Assembly (NCBI RefSeq): GCF_000550785.1
Contig: NZ_CP004350.1
Coordinates: 1,468,009 to 1,532,008 of the forward strand
Source: Corynebacterium casei LMG S-19264
GTDB lineage: Bacteria > Actinomycetota > Actinomycetes > Mycobacteriales > Mycobacteriaceae
DNA: 64,000 nt
Direction: 5' to 3'
Each line of letters begins with the position of its first letter. The first letter of the stretch is position 1. Both the position numbers and the translations under genes were made by a program. The notes below the pieces were generated by a model. It worked only from the letters and a program-made list of their open reading frames with translations, ran no database searches and was not told the DNA's origin. Of this stretch, positions 19,617 through 29,564 are shown one piece after another.

Positions 19617-19752
19617 ATACCGGTATTTCTCAGATAAATTTCAGGTTCACAACTGGGGTATCTCAGAAAGGTAACGTTTTACCGGTATGCCTGCTCGCTA
19701 ACCATGAATACAGCGACTAGTGTGGTGGCGTTAATACATGTTGATGGCAACA

Positions 19753-19767
19753 TTTTGGTGACCAAAA
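19753..19767. promoter_or_regulatory. Palindrome upstream of mltG
   Basis: TTTTGGT and ACCAAAA are perfect 7-base arms around a single central G. They lie about 45–60 bases before the mltG start. The ruvX–mltG gap also has two copies of ACCGGTAT (19619 and 19681). The arms could be an operator or a small hairpin. Confidence 0.3.
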
Positions 19768-19810
19768 GGGACGCCAAAGTGGAAATGACCCCCAAGGAGC
19801 CGTGACCTTA

Positions 19811-21001
19811 GTGAGCCACAAAGAACCTCGACTGGCCAAGTCAATGGAACCAGTCCATGTAAAGCGCCGCCAACGCGGTATCGCGGTACTCATCGCTTCC
19901 TTCGTTCTGATCATTGGTGCGGTTATCTATATCGCCATGCGAGTGCTCAGCAACAGCGGCGGAGAAGTAGACGGCAATGACTATGAGGGCGAAGGCAACG
20001 GCACTGTCGAGCTAGTCCAGATTCCAGAAGGTTCCTCTATTTCTCAGTTGGGACCAGAACTGGAAGAGCGCGATATTGTGAAATCCGATGCCGCATTCCA
20101 GACCGCCGCCGCAAGCAATTCTGATGCCGGCAATATCCAGCCGGGTTTCTACCGTCTGCAGCGGCAGATGAGCGCTAGCTCCGCTGTTGAAGCGCTCTTG
20201 GACGCTGAAAACCGCGTGGACATGTTAGAAGTTCAAGGCGGCTCCACATTGATGGACATTAATGTCCTCGGCGGTGATGTCCGATATGGCGTGTACTCAT
20301 TGATTGAGGGCGTGACCTGTAACGACGGCGAATGCGTGAACAAGGCGGATCTGGAAAACACCGCTGCGACCGTTGACCCAGCAGAACTTGGTGCACCGGA
20401 GTGGGCATTGGAAGAAATCCGTGCCCGCGGTGATGACCCGAAGCGTATCGAAGGTCTGATTGCTCCAGGTCAGTACGTCCTGGACCCGAACATGAGCGCG
20501 CAGGAAATTCTGACTGACCTGATTACTCGTTCTACCTCCATGTACAACGAGACCGGCATTGTGGATCGCGCAGCGGCAATCGGCATTACTCCATATGAGC
20601 TGCTTACTTCTGCGTCTTTGGTGGAACGTGAAGCTCCGGCTGGGGAGTTCGATAAGGTTGCTCGCGTCATCCTTAACCGTCTGGATGCGCCGATGCGTCT
20701 GGAGTTCGACTCCACCGTGAACTACGGCTTGGAAGATGTTGAGCTTGCTACTACCGATGAAGACCGTGGCAACGTCACTCCATGGAATACCTACGCCATG
20801 GATGGTCTGCCAGAGACTCCAATTGCATCTCCTTCGGAGGATGCAATCAAGGCAATGGAAAACCCTGCGGATGGTGAGTGGCTGTTCTTCGTCACCATTG
20901 ATGACCAAGGCACTACCGTGTTTACCAACACCTTCGAGGAGCACCTCGAGCAGGTTGACCGCGCTATTGATTCCGGCATCCTGGATACCCAGCGTCAGTA
21001 G
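19811..21001 (+). CDS. mltG: Endolytic murein transglycosylase (MltG, YceG-like)
   Basis: Cleaves nascent peptidoglycan glycan strands at the outer face of the membrane. The 396-residue protein has a basic cytoplasmic start, one membrane segment (about residues 25–47), a LysM-like region, and the YceG catalytic domain. The domain has its glutamate in TSASLVEREAP and the conserved SPWNTY-like segment VTPWNTYAMDGLPETPI. GTG 19811 lies 11 bases after AAGGAG. GTG 19802 is in frame but too close to that site. It stands between ruvX and aroE, a usual actinobacterial arrangement. Confidence 0.93.
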   Translation: MSHKEPRLAKSMEPVHVKRRQRGIAVLIASFVLIIGAVIYIAMRVLSNSGGEVDGNDYEGEGNGTVELVQIPEGSSISQLGPELEERDIVKSDAAFQTAAASNSDAGNIQPGFYRLQRQMSASSAVEALLDAENRVDMLEVQGGSTLMDINVLGGDVRYGVYSLIEGVTCNDGECVNKADLENTAATVDPAELGAPEWALEEIRARGDDPKRIEGLIAPGQYVLDPNMSAQEILTDLITRSTSMYNETGIVDRAAAIGITPYELLTSASLVEREAPAGEFDKVARVILNRLDAPMRLEFDSTVNYGLEDVELATTDEDRGNVTPWNTYAMDGLPETPIASPSEDAIKAMENPADGEWLFFVTIDDQGTTVFTNTFEEHLEQVDRAIDSGILDTQRQ

Positions 21002-21083
21002 GGTAGTCCTAAGCAATTAAAGAAAGCATGAGGAAGACCTTTCACGGGGTATTCCTCACATCTCAAAGGAGCATTAAAAGTCC

Positions 21084-21944
21084 ATGCCACGCGCCGCAGT
21101 TTTGGGTCAGCCGATTGCCCATTCAATGTCCCCAATTCTGCACTCTGCGGGCTACAAGGCCCTAGGTCTGGATGATTGGTCCTATTCCCGGATTGAAGCC
21201 AATGCGGACACCTTGCCGAGCATTGTTGCCGATGCCGAGGAGGACTACCGTGGATTTTCAGTGACCATGCCGGGCAAATTCGCAGCTCTGAACTTTGCCA
21301 CTACAGTGACGGAGCGCGCACGATTGATGGGCTCGGCAAATACCTTGGTACGCACCGAGGAAGGCTGGCAAGCAGACAACACCGACACTGAAGGCGTGCA
21401 AGGTGCGTTGAATGAGCTTCTGGGCCGCGCCGATGGATTGCGGATTACGGATTCCTCGAAAACTGAGCCCCGCGCACTACTTATTGGTGCGGGCGGCACG
21501 GCTCGTCCTGCTTTGTGGGCACTGGCCCAGCGTGGCATCAAGCACATTGACCTACTCAACCGCTCGGATCGCCGTGGTGAGCTTCAGCATCTGACAGAAA
21601 AGCTTGGCCTGACCATTGAGCCAGTGACTTACGATGACAACATCGAAGCTATTGCACAACGCAGTGAGGTAATTATTTCCACCGTGCCCTCAGAGGCGAT
21701 TGCAGACCATAGCTTTGCGCTTGCGCATGCACCTGTCTTGGACGTCATTTATGACCCATGGCCAACCCCGTTGACCGTGCATGCTGCAGCCGATGGCTAC
21801 CCAACCGTGGGTGGACACCGCATGCTGGCGTACCAGTCTTTCAGCCAGTTTGAGCAATACACTGGCCAGGAAGCACCACGCGAGGCTATGTTTGAGGCAT
21901 TGAATATTTACATGCGCGACAAGAACGTTAACCGTCTGTACTAG
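21084..21944 (+). CDS. aroE: Shikimate dehydrogenase
   Basis: Reduces 3-dehydroshikimate to shikimate with NADPH. The 286-residue protein has the substrate motif PIAHSMSPILH, the catalytic lysine in SVTMPGK, NTDTEGV, the nucleotide loop IGAGGTARPA, and the C-terminal YQSFSQFEQYTG. Corynebacteria carry several aroE-like paralogues. The placement beside aroC, aroK, aroB and aroQ supports this one as the pathway enzyme. ATG 21084 follows AAAGGAG. A weak hairpin (21029–21058) separates it from mltG. Confidence 0.94.
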   Translation: MPRAAVLGQPIAHSMSPILHSAGYKALGLDDWSYSRIEANADTLPSIVADAEEDYRGFSVTMPGKFAALNFATTVTERARLMGSANTLVRTEEGWQADNTDTEGVQGALNELLGRADGLRITDSSKTEPRALLIGAGGTARPALWALAQRGIKHIDLLNRSDRRGELQHLTEKLGLTIEPVTYDDNIEAIAQRSEVIISTVPSEAIADHSFALAHAPVLDVIYDPWPTPLTVHAAADGYPTVGGHRMLAYQSFSQFEQYTGQEAPREAMFEALNIYMRDKNVNRLY

Positions 21945-22023
21945 TCCAGAAATGGACATTAAAGTCGGAAGCCTGTTTCGCGCCGCATCGTGAAATTGAA
22001 AACATACTTGGGGGAGTGTGTCC

Positions 22024-22476
22024 ATGAATATTTGGTTGTTGACCGTCATCGCGGGCGTGGCGGTGGCATGGGCCGCAGCGCTGATTTACTTTGATATCCG
22101 CCAGCGCCGACTACCTGATGCACTGACGCTTCCCGCCGGTGCGGTGATGCTGACTTGGACGATTCTGTCCATGGATTTCTCCGGGTTGTGGGGATTTGCG
22201 TGGCCGCTGCTGTATTTCTTGCTCGCTTTGCTCAGCAAAGGCAACGGCATTGGAGGCGGGGACATCAAGCTTGCGTTGCCACTCGGCATCGCCATCGCCT
22301 TAGTCTCTGGGGCCGTCTACATATTTGTCGCCATGGTGATTACAGCACTGCTCGCGTTGGTCTGGGGGATACCGTTGCGGCTGCGAAATCGAAAAAGTCC
22401 ACAGAAGTTTGCGGATCCACCCAATGGGCCAGCCATGCTTTTGGCGACGGCAATGGTGACTTTTACACCACTGTAG
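22024..22476 (+). CDS. Short A24-family prepilin peptidase
   Basis: The 150-residue integral membrane protein contains the two catalytic-aspartate motifs of type IV prepilin peptidases, in [13 protein letters not shown] and [12 protein letters not shown]. Several hydrophobic segments are present. It lacks the N-terminal methyltransferase domain of full-length PilD, as is common for Flp/Tad-type enzymes. ATG 22024 has a GGGGGAG site 7 bases upstream; the GTG at 22018 is too near. No pilin or Tad genes occur in the window, so the substrate is elsewhere. It is embedded in the aro cluster between aroE and aroC. Confidence 0.88.
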   Translation: MNIWLLTVIAGVAVAWAAALIYFDIRQRRLPDALTLPAGAVMLTWTILSMDFSGLWGFAWPLLYFLLALLSKGNGIGGGDIKLALPLGIAIALVSGAVYIFVAMVITALLALVWGIPLRLRNRKSPQKFADPPNGPAMLLATAMVTFTPL

Positions 22477-22544
22477 GGGGAGTGCTGAATCAAACCCGGA
22501 GGCAAATGGTTCATTGCACCTACCCACGTGTGATAATGGTTGGC

Positions 22545-23756
22545 ATGCTTCGTTGGACTACTGCAGGGGAATCCCACGGCCAGGCGCTCATTGCGATGCT
22601 TGAGCATATGCCGGCCGGTGTACCCGTTGACCGTGATGAAATTTCATTCCAGCTCGCTCGTCGCCGACTCGGCTATGGCCGCGGTGCGCGCATGAAGTTT
22701 GAGGCGGATGAGTTGACGCTACTCACCGGTATTCGTCATGGCTATACCTTGGGCAGCCCAATCGCCATCATGATTGGCAACACTGAGTGGCCAAAGTGGA
22801 CCACCATCATGTCCGCAGAAAAGCTGGACATGGATGATCCAGAAAACGTTAAAGCTATGGAATCGGGTCGCGGTGCACCGCTGACTCGTCCACGTCCAGG
22901 TCACGCAGACTTCGCTGGCATGATCAAGTACGGGCACACGGAAGCACGCCCAATCCTGGAGCGTTCTTCTGCCCGTGAGACCGCCGCGCGAGTTGCAGCC
23001 GCAACCGTAGCGCGTAGCTTCCTGCGTGAGACTCTTGGCGTGGAGGTCCTATCCCACGTTTTGTCCATCGGTCCATCTGAAACCTATGAGGGCACGGCCC
23101 CACACTTTGAAGACATCACCGCGATCGATGAATCCCCAGTGCGCTCCTTTGACAAGGCAGCTGAGGAATCCATGATCTCAGAGATTGAGAAGGCAAAGAA
23201 GCAGGGCGATACCCTCGGCGGAATCGTTGAAGTTGTGGTTGATGGCCTGCCTATTGGCCTGGGCTCCCACATCTCTGGTGATGACCGTTTGGATGCACAG
23301 TTGGCCTCCGCGTTGATGGGCATTCAGGCCATCAAGGGCGTGGAGATCGGTGATGGCTTTGAAGAAGCACGTCGCCGCGGATCAGAAGCTCATGATGAAA
23401 TGGTTCGCACCGAAGACGGCGTGGATCGCCTGACCAACCGCGCTGGCGGTTTGGAAGGCGGCATGACCAATGGTCAGCAGCTGCGCGTTCGCGCGGCAAT
23501 GAAGCCAATTTCCACCGTGCCGCGCGCCCTGAAAACCGTTGACATGGCGACTGGCGAAGCAGCGACTGGTATTCACCAGCGCTCCGATGTCTGTGCTGTG
23601 CCGGCAGCAGGTGTTGTGGCCGAAGCAATGGTTGCTTTGGTGCTTGCCCGTTCCGTTCTGGATAAGTTCGGTGGCGACAGCGTTGAAGAAACTAAGCGCA
23701 ATATTGCTGCCTACCAGGACTACGTTGCACAGCGTATGGAATTTAACCAGGACTAG
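22545..23756 (+). CDS. aroC: Chorismate synthase
   Basis: Converts EPSP to chorismate with reduced FMN. The 403-residue protein carries [11 protein letters not shown], the FMN/substrate motif [26 protein letters not shown], and the late signature [17 protein letters not shown]. The frame is open upstream to 22155, overlapping the prepilin peptidase in another frame, but ATG 22545 ([12 protein letters not shown]) is the family start. Its stop overlaps the possible GTG start of aroK, so the two are translationally coupled. Confidence 0.96.
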   Translation: MLRWTTAGESHGQALIAMLEHMPAGVPVDRDEISFQLARRRLGYGRGARMKFEADELTLLTGIRHGYTLGSPIAIMIGNTEWPKWTTIMSAEKLDMDDPENVKAMESGRGAPLTRPRPGHADFAGMIKYGHTEARPILERSSARETAARVAAATVARSFLRETLGVEVLSHVLSIGPSETYEGTAPHFEDITAIDESPVRSFDKAAEESMISEIEKAKKQGDTLGGIVEVVVDGLPIGLGSHISGDDRLDAQLASALMGIQAIKGVEIGDGFEEARRRGSEAHDEMVRTEDGVDRLTNRAGGLEGGMTNGQQLRVRAAMKPISTVPRALKTVDMATGEAATGIHQRSDVCAVPAAGVVAEAMVALVLARSVLDKFGGDSVEETKRNIAAYQDYVAQRMEFNQD

Positions 23757-23761
23757 TGACC

Positions 23762-24307
23762 ATGACCCTTCCTTCTATTCCGCAGCCTACTGCTGCGACT
23801 CGCCCGCATGTGGTGCTCGTGGGACCTCCTGGTGCTGGTAAATCCACCATCGGCAGGCGCCTATCGCGTGCTCTGAACGTGGGACTGGTGGATTCTGATC
23901 AGCTCATTGAAGCAGCTGAAGGTAAATCCTGCGGTGAAGTTTTCGCAGACCTTGGTGAGCCAAAATTCCGTGATATTGAAGCCCAGCATGTTGCAGAGGC
24001 GCTGCAATCTGACGGCGTGGTTTCCCTTGGTGGTGGTGCTGTGTTGACTGAGTCAACGCGCCAGTTGCTAGAAAATCACGTGGTGGTGCTCATTGATGTC
24101 TCCGCTGAGGAAGGCGCACGACGTACTGCGCGTGAGTCCACCCGCCCGGTGCTCGCCGCGGATAATCCAGTGGAGCACTACCGGGACCTCATCGAAACAC
24201 GCAAGCCTTACTACCGTGAGGTAGCCAACTTCCGGGCTCGCACCGATGGCCGTAGCCCCCAACAAGTAGTTGCGGATATCCTGGGCTTCCTCGACACGGT
24301 GTGCTGA
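23762..24307 (+). CDS. aroK: Shikimate kinase
   Basis: Phosphorylates shikimate with ATP. The 181-residue P-loop kinase has Walker A GPPGAGKSTIGR, the substrate-binding DSDQLIEAAEG with the Asp pair, LGGGAVL, and the lid arginine in RESTRPVL. ATG 23762 has AGGA 9 bases upstream; the alternative GTG 23756 overlaps the aroC stop codon. It lies between aroC and aroB in the pathway cluster. Confidence 0.95.
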   Translation: MTLPSIPQPTAATRPHVVLVGPPGAGKSTIGRRLSRALNVGLVDSDQLIEAAEGKSCGEVFADLGEPKFRDIEAQHVAEALQSDGVVSLGGGAVLTESTRQLLENHVVVLIDVSAEEGARRTARESTRPVLAADNPVEHYRDLIETRKPYYREVANFRARTDGRSPQQVVADILGFLDTVC

Positions 24308-24376
24308 TACAACCCCATTGTTGATTTAAGAAACCACGCCTGCCCAACGCATCATATTTAGAGAAAGGCACAGTCA

Positions 24377-25486
24377 GTGACTTCCACAACCTCCGGAGCC
24401 GCAAGCAATTCAAGGACCACAATCGCAGTCAATGGACCAGCTCCCTATGAGGTAGTCATTGACAAGGGTCTTGACGTCGGCATCGCTAAGCATGCGAAAG
24501 CTACCGGCGCTGACAAGGTTATGGTGGTGCACCAGCCAAGCATCGCCGAACCGGCAGCACAGCTCGCTGCGCGCATCAGGGAAGAGGGGTTGGAGGTCTT
24601 CGTTGAAGAAGTCCCCGATGCAGAGGGCGGCAAGCAGGTAGCAACACCGATCGCACTGTGGGATCGTTTGGGCGAGGAGAACTTCTCCCGCACCGATGCC
24701 ATTGTTGGCCTTGGCGGCGGGGCAGTGACTGATATGGCGGGCTTTGTGGCCGCCACTTGGATGCGTGGCATCAAGGTCATTCAGGTTCCCACCACGTTGC
24801 TCGCCATGGTTGATGCTGCCGTTGGCGGCAAGACTGGTATTAACACCGCAGCGGGTAAGAACCTGGTGGGCGCGTTCCATGAGCCCTCGGCAGTGTTCAT
24901 CGACTTGGAGCGACTTCGCACCTTGCCTGCCGATGAAATCGTTGCCGGCTCCGCCGAAATCATCAAGACCGGCTTCATCCATGACCCAGTCATTATTGAG
25001 CGCTATGAGCAAGGCCCAGCGGCGTGCGTGGACCCAGACGGGTTCTTGCCAGAGCTCATCGCGCGTTCGGTAGCGGTCAAAGCAGCCGTGGTGGGCGAGG
25101 ACCTCAAAGAGGCGGGCCTGCGCGAAACCCTGAACTACGGCCATACTTTTGGTCATGCTGTGGAGCTGCGCGAAAACTACCGCTGGCGCCATGGCAAGGC
25201 AGTCGCGGTCGGCATGATGTTTATCGCGCAGCTGTCGCACGCGCGTGGCCTAATTGACGCGGAGCTGGTTGCGCGCCATGAGCGAATCTTGGCGAATATT
25301 GGTCTGCCCACAACCTATGAGCCAGGCCATTTCGATGAGCTGTACCAAGCCATGACTCGCGATAAGAAAAACCGCCACGGCACCATCCGGTTTGTGGCGT
25401 TGACCGGTGTGGGAAGCACCACGCGCCTGGAAGGCCCAAGCATGGATGAACTGCGTGTGGCTTATGACGCGATTTCCACACATTAA
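24377..25486 (+). CDS. aroB: 3-dehydroquinate synthase
   Basis: Makes 3-dehydroquinate from DAHP with NAD and a divalent metal. The 369-residue protein contains the NAD loop [36 protein letters not shown], and metal-ligand segments including the [12 protein letters not shown] histidines. GTG 24377 follows AGAAAGG. It sits 69 bases after aroK and 22 bases before aroQ. Confidence 0.96.
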   Translation: MTSTTSGAASNSRTTIAVNGPAPYEVVIDKGLDVGIAKHAKATGADKVMVVHQPSIAEPAAQLAARIREEGLEVFVEEVPDAEGGKQVATPIALWDRLGEENFSRTDAIVGLGGGAVTDMAGFVAATWMRGIKVIQVPTTLLAMVDAAVGGKTGINTAAGKNLVGAFHEPSAVFIDLERLRTLPADEIVAGSAEIIKTGFIHDPVIIERYEQGPAACVDPDGFLPELIARSVAVKAAVVGEDLKEAGLRETLNYGHTFGHAVELRENYRWRHGKAVAVGMMFIAQLSHARGLIDAELVARHERILANIGLPTTYEPGHFDELYQAMTRDKKNRHGTIRFVALTGVGSTTRLEGPSMDELRVAYDAISTH

Positions 25487-25508
25487 GAAGCGAAAGGTTT
25501 AAACAAGC

Positions 25509-25958
25509 ATGAAGATTGTTGTAGTCAATGGACCAAACTTGAACCGACTGGGTAAGCGCCAGCCAGAAATCTATGGCACCACCACGCTTGCCGATATTGA
25601 GAAGCTGGTGCGCAGCCACGCGGACGCGGCAGGTATCGAGCTAGATTTCGTGCAGTCCAATCACGAGGGCGTGCTGCTCGATACCGTGCATGCTGCTGCC
25701 GATGAAGGCGTCGCCGTTATTATCAACCCTGGCGCCTTTACACACACTTCAGTTGCCCTGCGTGATGCGCTGGCGGAAATCGCCGACGGCAAGGGATTTG
25801 TGGAAGTTCACATCTCCAATGTGCACGCGCGCGAGGAGTTCCGCCAGCACTCTTTCCTTTCTGACAAGGCCATCGGTGTTGTCGCTGGCCTGGGTGTTTA
25901 TGGCTACATTGCGGCGCTGGGATATTTCACTCAAGACTTGGCACCAAAGAACGCCTAG
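25509..25958 (+). CDS. aroQ: 3-dehydroquinate dehydratase, type II
   Basis: Dehydrates 3-dehydroquinate. At 149 residues it has the usual type II length. Motifs are [17 protein letters not shown] (active-site Arg/Tyr loop), [28 protein letters not shown], and [17 protein letters not shown] with the catalytic His. It ends the aro run aroE–(peptidase)–aroC–aroK–aroB–aroQ, which lacks only the first step (DAHP synthase) and aroA. Confidence 0.95.
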   Translation: MKIVVVNGPNLNRLGKRQPEIYGTTTLADIEKLVRSHADAAGIELDFVQSNHEGVLLDTVHAAADEGVAVIINPGAFTHTSVALRDALAEIADGKGFVEVHISNVHAREEFRQHSFLSDKAIGVVAGLGVYGYIAALGYFTQDLAPKNA

Positions 25959-26065
25959 GCTGGTAAGCTTGGACAGTATTCGCATCTAGAAACATTTTGG
26001 TCACGCCGCTATTTTCCGTACCCCGGAAGGTAGCGGCATGAGAGTAAAGGACATAAGTAGTAAGT

Positions 26066-27157
26066 ATGGGTTTGGCAGATACTCGCTTTAGCAATCGACG
26101 CCGCGCACTGGCGGCAACCTTGGCCGCGCAGCGTATCGACGCAATTTTGGTGACTGACTTGACTCACATGCGCTACTTGACTGGCTTTTCTGGCTCGAAT
26201 GGTGCGTTGTTGCTGCGCAAGGATCTTTCTGCCGTTGTGACCACCGATGGTCGCTATGTCACCCAGATTGCTGAGGAAGTTCCAGACATCAAGGCTGTTA
26301 TCCAGCGCAATGTCGGCGCAGACTTGCTCGAGAACCTTGAAGGGCCACAGCGCGTTGGTTTCGAGTCTTCTTTTGTCTCCGTTGAGCAGTTTAAGAAGCT
26401 CGAGGAAGCTTGCCCCGAAGATGTCACGTTGGTTCCTGTCTCAGGAGTGATTGAAAAGCAGCGTGAGACTAAGGACTCTTTCGAGCTGGAGCAGCTCGAG
26501 AATGTTGCGCTGCTGGCAAATAACGCCCTGGAAGACATGTTGGAGGCAGGGGAGCTTGCTATCGGGCGTACCGAGCGCCAGGTTGCAGCTGATTTGGAAT
26601 ACCGCATGCGCAAGGCAGGCTCTGAGCGCGTTAGCTTCGATACCATCGTGGCTTCGGGCCCGAACTCTGCAATGCCACACCACGGTGCCGATGACCGCGT
26701 TATCGAATCCGGCGACCTAGTCACCATCGACTTTGGCGCACACCTACGCGGCTTCAACTCCGATATGACGCGTACTTTCGTCATGGGTGAGCTGACCGAT
26801 TTCGCTGAGGAAATCTACAACGTGGTGCTCAAGTCGCAGCTTGCTGGCGTGGCCGCTGCAACGCCCGGCACCGCGCTGGTTGACGTCGACCGTGCTTGCC
26901 GCGAGGTCATTGAAGATGCAGGTTATGGCGAGTGCTTCGTGCACTCCACTGGTCATGGTATTGGTCTGCACGTCCATGAAGGGCCATCTGCAGCATCCAC
27001 GGGCAAGGGCCACTTGGAAGAAAACATGACCTTGACCATCGAGCCTGGAATCTATATCCCTGGCAAGGGCGGTGTACGCATTGAAGACACGTTGATCATC
27101 ACTTCCGGCGCACCAAAAGTCATCACCCCATCCTCTAAGGAATTGCGTGTTATCTAG
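26066..27157 (+). CDS. pepQ: M24-family metallopeptidase (Xaa-Pro dipeptidase/aminopeptidase)
   Basis: The 363-residue protein has a creatinase-like N-terminal domain and a pita-bread catalytic domain. The five metal ligands are visible in TIDFGAHLRGFNSDMTR (two Asp), HSTGHGIGLHVHEGP (His), LTIEPGIYIPG (Glu) and GVRIEDT (Glu). It should remove N-terminal residues preceding proline. It sits upstream of efp, a common bacterial pairing that may reflect shared proline-rich-protein metabolism. The gene symbol follows usual annotation and the exact specificity is unproven. Confidence 0.92.
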   Translation: MGLADTRFSNRRRALAATLAAQRIDAILVTDLTHMRYLTGFSGSNGALLLRKDLSAVVTTDGRYVTQIAEEVPDIKAVIQRNVGADLLENLEGPQRVGFESSFVSVEQFKKLEEACPEDVTLVPVSGVIEKQRETKDSFELEQLENVALLANNALEDMLEAGELAIGRTERQVAADLEYRMRKAGSERVSFDTIVASGPNSAMPHHGADDRVIESGDLVTIDFGAHLRGFNSDMTRTFVMGELTDFAEEIYNVVLKSQLAGVAAATPGTALVDVDRACREVIEDAGYGECFVHSTGHGIGLHVHEGPSAASTGKGHLEENMTLTIEPGIYIPGKGGVRIEDTLIITSGAPKVITPSSKELRVI

Positions 27158-27279
27158 CCGTGGGCTAGATTGCACCTTCTAATTTCTAAAGCGCCCGGCT
27201 CGGTCCAGTAACGTGTGGACACGGGGCTGTAGTAGGATGATAGACCGTACTTTTACACGACCCATCACAGGAGAATCTC

Positions 27280-27843
27280 GTGGCAGATACCAGCGACTTC
27301 AAGAACGGGCTTGTTCTTAAAATTGACAACAAGCTCCAGCAGATTATTGAGTTCCAGCACGTAAAGCCGGGCAAGGGCCCAGCTTTCGTTCGCAGCAAGC
27401 TCAAGGATGTTGTTTCCGGCAAGACCACGGATAAGACTTGGAGTGCGGGCACCAAGGTTGAGACCGCAACCGTTGATCGTCGTGACATGACCTACCTGTA
27501 CAACGATGGCACCTCTTATGTCGTCATGGATGACACCAACTACGAGCAGGTTGAACTGTCTGCAGACAAGTTCGGTCCGGCTGCGAAGTTCCTGCAGGAA
27601 AATATGCGCGTTCAGGTTTCCTTCCACGAGGGTGACGCACTGTTCGCAGAGCTTCCTATCTCTGTGGAGCTCAAGGTTGAGCACACCGAGCCAGGTCTGC
27701 AGGGCGACCGTTCTTCCGGTGGCACCAAGCCAGCAACTTTGGAGACCGGTGCTGAAATCCAGGTTCCATTGTTCATTGAAATCGGAAACGTTTTGAAGAT
27801 TGATACCCGCACCGGCGAGTACCAGTCCCGCGTGAGCAACTAA
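27280..27843 (+). CDS. efp: Translation elongation factor P
   Basis: The 187-residue, three-domain EF-P relieves ribosome stalling at polyproline. The functional loop [14 protein letters not shown] has a lysine at the tip, and the conserved C-terminal region ends [16 protein letters not shown] 27280 has CAGGAGAA upstream. A TAGGAT element at 27233–27238 could be its −10. nusB starts 2 bases after the efp stop, so they form one operon. Confidence 0.97.
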   Translation: MADTSDFKNGLVLKIDNKLQQIIEFQHVKPGKGPAFVRSKLKDVVSGKTTDKTWSAGTKVETATVDRRDMTYLYNDGTSYVVMDDTNYEQVELSADKFGPAAKFLQENMRVQVSFHEGDALFAELPISVELKVEHTEPGLQGDRSSGGTKPATLETGAEIQVPLFIEIGNVLKIDTRTGEYQSRVSN

Positions 27844-27845
27844 TC

Positions 27846-28544
27846 GTGTCTGAAGAAAACACTAACGCCGAGCCTGTGGCACAGGCTGAAGGCAAAGCAA
27901 CATCGAATCGTGTGCCGAAGTCGCGTCGTCACGGTGCCCGGTACCGTGCGCGTCGTCGCGCTGCCGACATCATGTATGAGGCAGAAAACCGCGATGTGGA
28001 CCCGGTAGCCATCGTTGAGGATCGCATCAAGCTGGCTCGTGAAAATGAGCATGATGTGGCTCCGATTGCGGAGTACACCAAGGTCCTTGTCACCGGTGTC
28101 GCTGAAGAGCTGGACACCATCGACACCACCATTGAGCGTTTCTTGTCCGAGGACTGGGAGTTGCACCGCATTCCTGCCGTCGACCGTGCCATCATGCGCG
28201 TCGCCGTCTGGGAGCTGCTATTCAACCCTGAAGAGATCGATCTAGCCACGGCTGTGACCGAAGGTGTTGAACTGGCCAGCGAATACTCGACTGATGCCGC
28301 CGCACCGTACATCAACGCTGTCCTCGACGACGTCGCACATTTCCGTTCAGAGGACAACCCGATGAACGCGGACATCAGTGCTGAAGACAGCGAAGATGAA
28401 GCCGAATCTGACGTCGACGCGACTGAAGACTCGACTGATGACCAGGCTGCTGATGTAGCTGAGGAAATAGTCGCAGAGGCAGCTCCCGAGGCAGAGAATA
28501 CTGAGTTGTCTGAGATGTCTGAGAAGCCAGGGGAGAATCAGTAG
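27846..28544 (+). CDS. nusB: Transcription antitermination factor NusB with acidic tail
   Basis: RNA-binding antitermination factor for rRNA synthesis. The NusB fold covers about residues 18–165 ([21 protein letters not shown] at the start, [18 protein letters not shown] and [13 protein letters not shown] later). At 232 residues it is longer than typical (about 140–190) because of a C-terminal tail of about 65 residues rich in Glu, Asp and Ala that is probably disordered. GTG 27846 follows the efp stop by two bases. A strong terminator follows. Confidence 0.94.
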   Translation: MSEENTNAEPVAQAEGKATSNRVPKSRRHGARYRARRRAADIMYEAENRDVDPVAIVEDRIKLARENEHDVAPIAEYTKVLVTGVAEELDTIDTTIERFLSEDWELHRIPAVDRAIMRVAVWELLFNPEEIDLATAVTEGVELASEYSTDAAAPYINAVLDDVAHFRSEDNPMNADISAEDSEDEAESDVDATEDSTDDQAADVAEEIVAEAAPEAENTELSEMSEKPGENQ

Positions 28545-28571
28545 ATTCACTAGTGCCTCGCGCGCGGTATT

Positions 28572-28615
28572 GACCGCCTAGCCTTAATCCATTAGTGGAT
28601 TTCGGGCAGGCGGTC
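28572..28615 (+). terminator. Terminator of the efp–nusB operon
   Basis: An 8-bp outer stem (GACCGCCT/AGGCGGTC) encloses a perfect inner 6-bp stem (AATCCA/TGGATT), followed by TTTGTTT. It starts 28 bases after the nusB stop. Confidence 0.85.
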
Positions 28616-28640
28616 TTTGTTTATTAGTAAAGTGGGGAGA

Positions 28641-29495
28641 ATGAGCAAATTCAAAGTCAAAGATGCCCTGAAACTGCGAATCCAGAAGCCGTTCGAATTT
28701 GAGGATGATGATCCCACGGCAACCCCAGGGTTTGACGGTGACAAGGATGATTTGAAGAAGCAGGCTGAGCGCTATGATGATGAGCTCAGTGACCTGCAGG
28801 AGCTGCTGTTTGCCAATGGCCGCTCGCTGGGCAAGGATGCGTCTTCTATCCTGGTAATTTTGCAGGGAATGGATACCTCTGGCAAGGGTGGCGCGGTTCG
28901 CTCGGTATTCTCAATCTTTGATCCGCAGGGCACCACCACGGTTGGATTTGGCAAGCCGACGGAGGAAGAAATGGAGCATGACTTCCTGTGGCGTATCCGC
29001 AAACACGATCCGTTGCCAGGCCAGATTGTGGCTTTTGACCGCTCTCATTATGAAGACGTCGTGATCCAGCGGGTACATAGCTGGGTTGATGAGGACGAGA
29101 TTGATCGGCGCTTTGAAGCGATCCGTGAGTATGAAAAGGAATTAGCAGATCGCAACGTGCGGATCATCAAAGTCTTCTTGCACATCTCCAAGGACTTCCA
29201 GGTGGAAAACCTGCTGGAGCGCGTCGAGGATCCGAAGAAGTTCTGGAAGTATGATGACGGTGATGTGACCGAGCGCGCCCATTGGGATGAATATTCCAAG
29301 GCTTATGCTGATGCTTTCAACCGCACGGATGAAGACTACGCGCCGTGGTACATCCTGCCATCGGATAATAAGAAGTACGCGCGCATGGCGTTGAAGTTCT
29401 TAATCCTCAGCGCGCTGCGGGAGATGGACCTGTCCTGGCCTGAAGCCAAGTTCGATCCAGAGGTAGAGCGCCAAAGGATTCTGGACTCTAAGTAA
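28641..29495 (+). CDS. ppk2: Polyphosphate kinase 2 family protein
   Basis: The 284-residue P-loop kinase of the PPK2 family transfers phosphate between polyphosphate and nucleotides. Walker A is GMDTSGKGGAVRSVF, Walker B is AFDRSHYEDV, and the lid region follows with conserved Arg/Lys residues. The sequence does not show whether ADP, GDP or AMP is preferred. ATG 28641 follows GGGGAG; the open frame begins upstream at 28617 within terminator sequence. It is a single gene between two terminators. Confidence 0.92.
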   Translation: MSKFKVKDALKLRIQKPFEFEDDDPTATPGFDGDKDDLKKQAERYDDELSDLQELLFANGRSLGKDASSILVILQGMDTSGKGGAVRSVFSIFDPQGTTTVGFGKPTEEEMEHDFLWRIRKHDPLPGQIVAFDRSHYEDVVIQRVHSWVDEDEIDRRFEAIREYEKELADRNVRIIKVFLHISKDFQVENLLERVEDPKKFWKYDDGDVTERAHWDEYSKAYADAFNRTDEDYAPWYILPSDNKKYARMALKFLILSALREMDLSWPEAKFDPEVERQRILDSK

Positions 29496-29497
29496 GA

Positions 29498-29549
29498 AAA
29501 AGCACCCGTCTCACTGACCGCCGTGTAGCGGTAGGAGATGGGTGCTTTT
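29498..29549. terminator. Bidirectional terminator, ppk2/YbjN pair
   Basis: Arms of about 15 bp (AAAAGCACCCGTCTC and its complement with one G·U pair) enclose an inner ACCGC/GCGGT stem. A/T tracts on both sides serve both convergent units. Confidence 0.85.
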
Positions 29550-29564
29550 GTATCAGCGAGAAAG

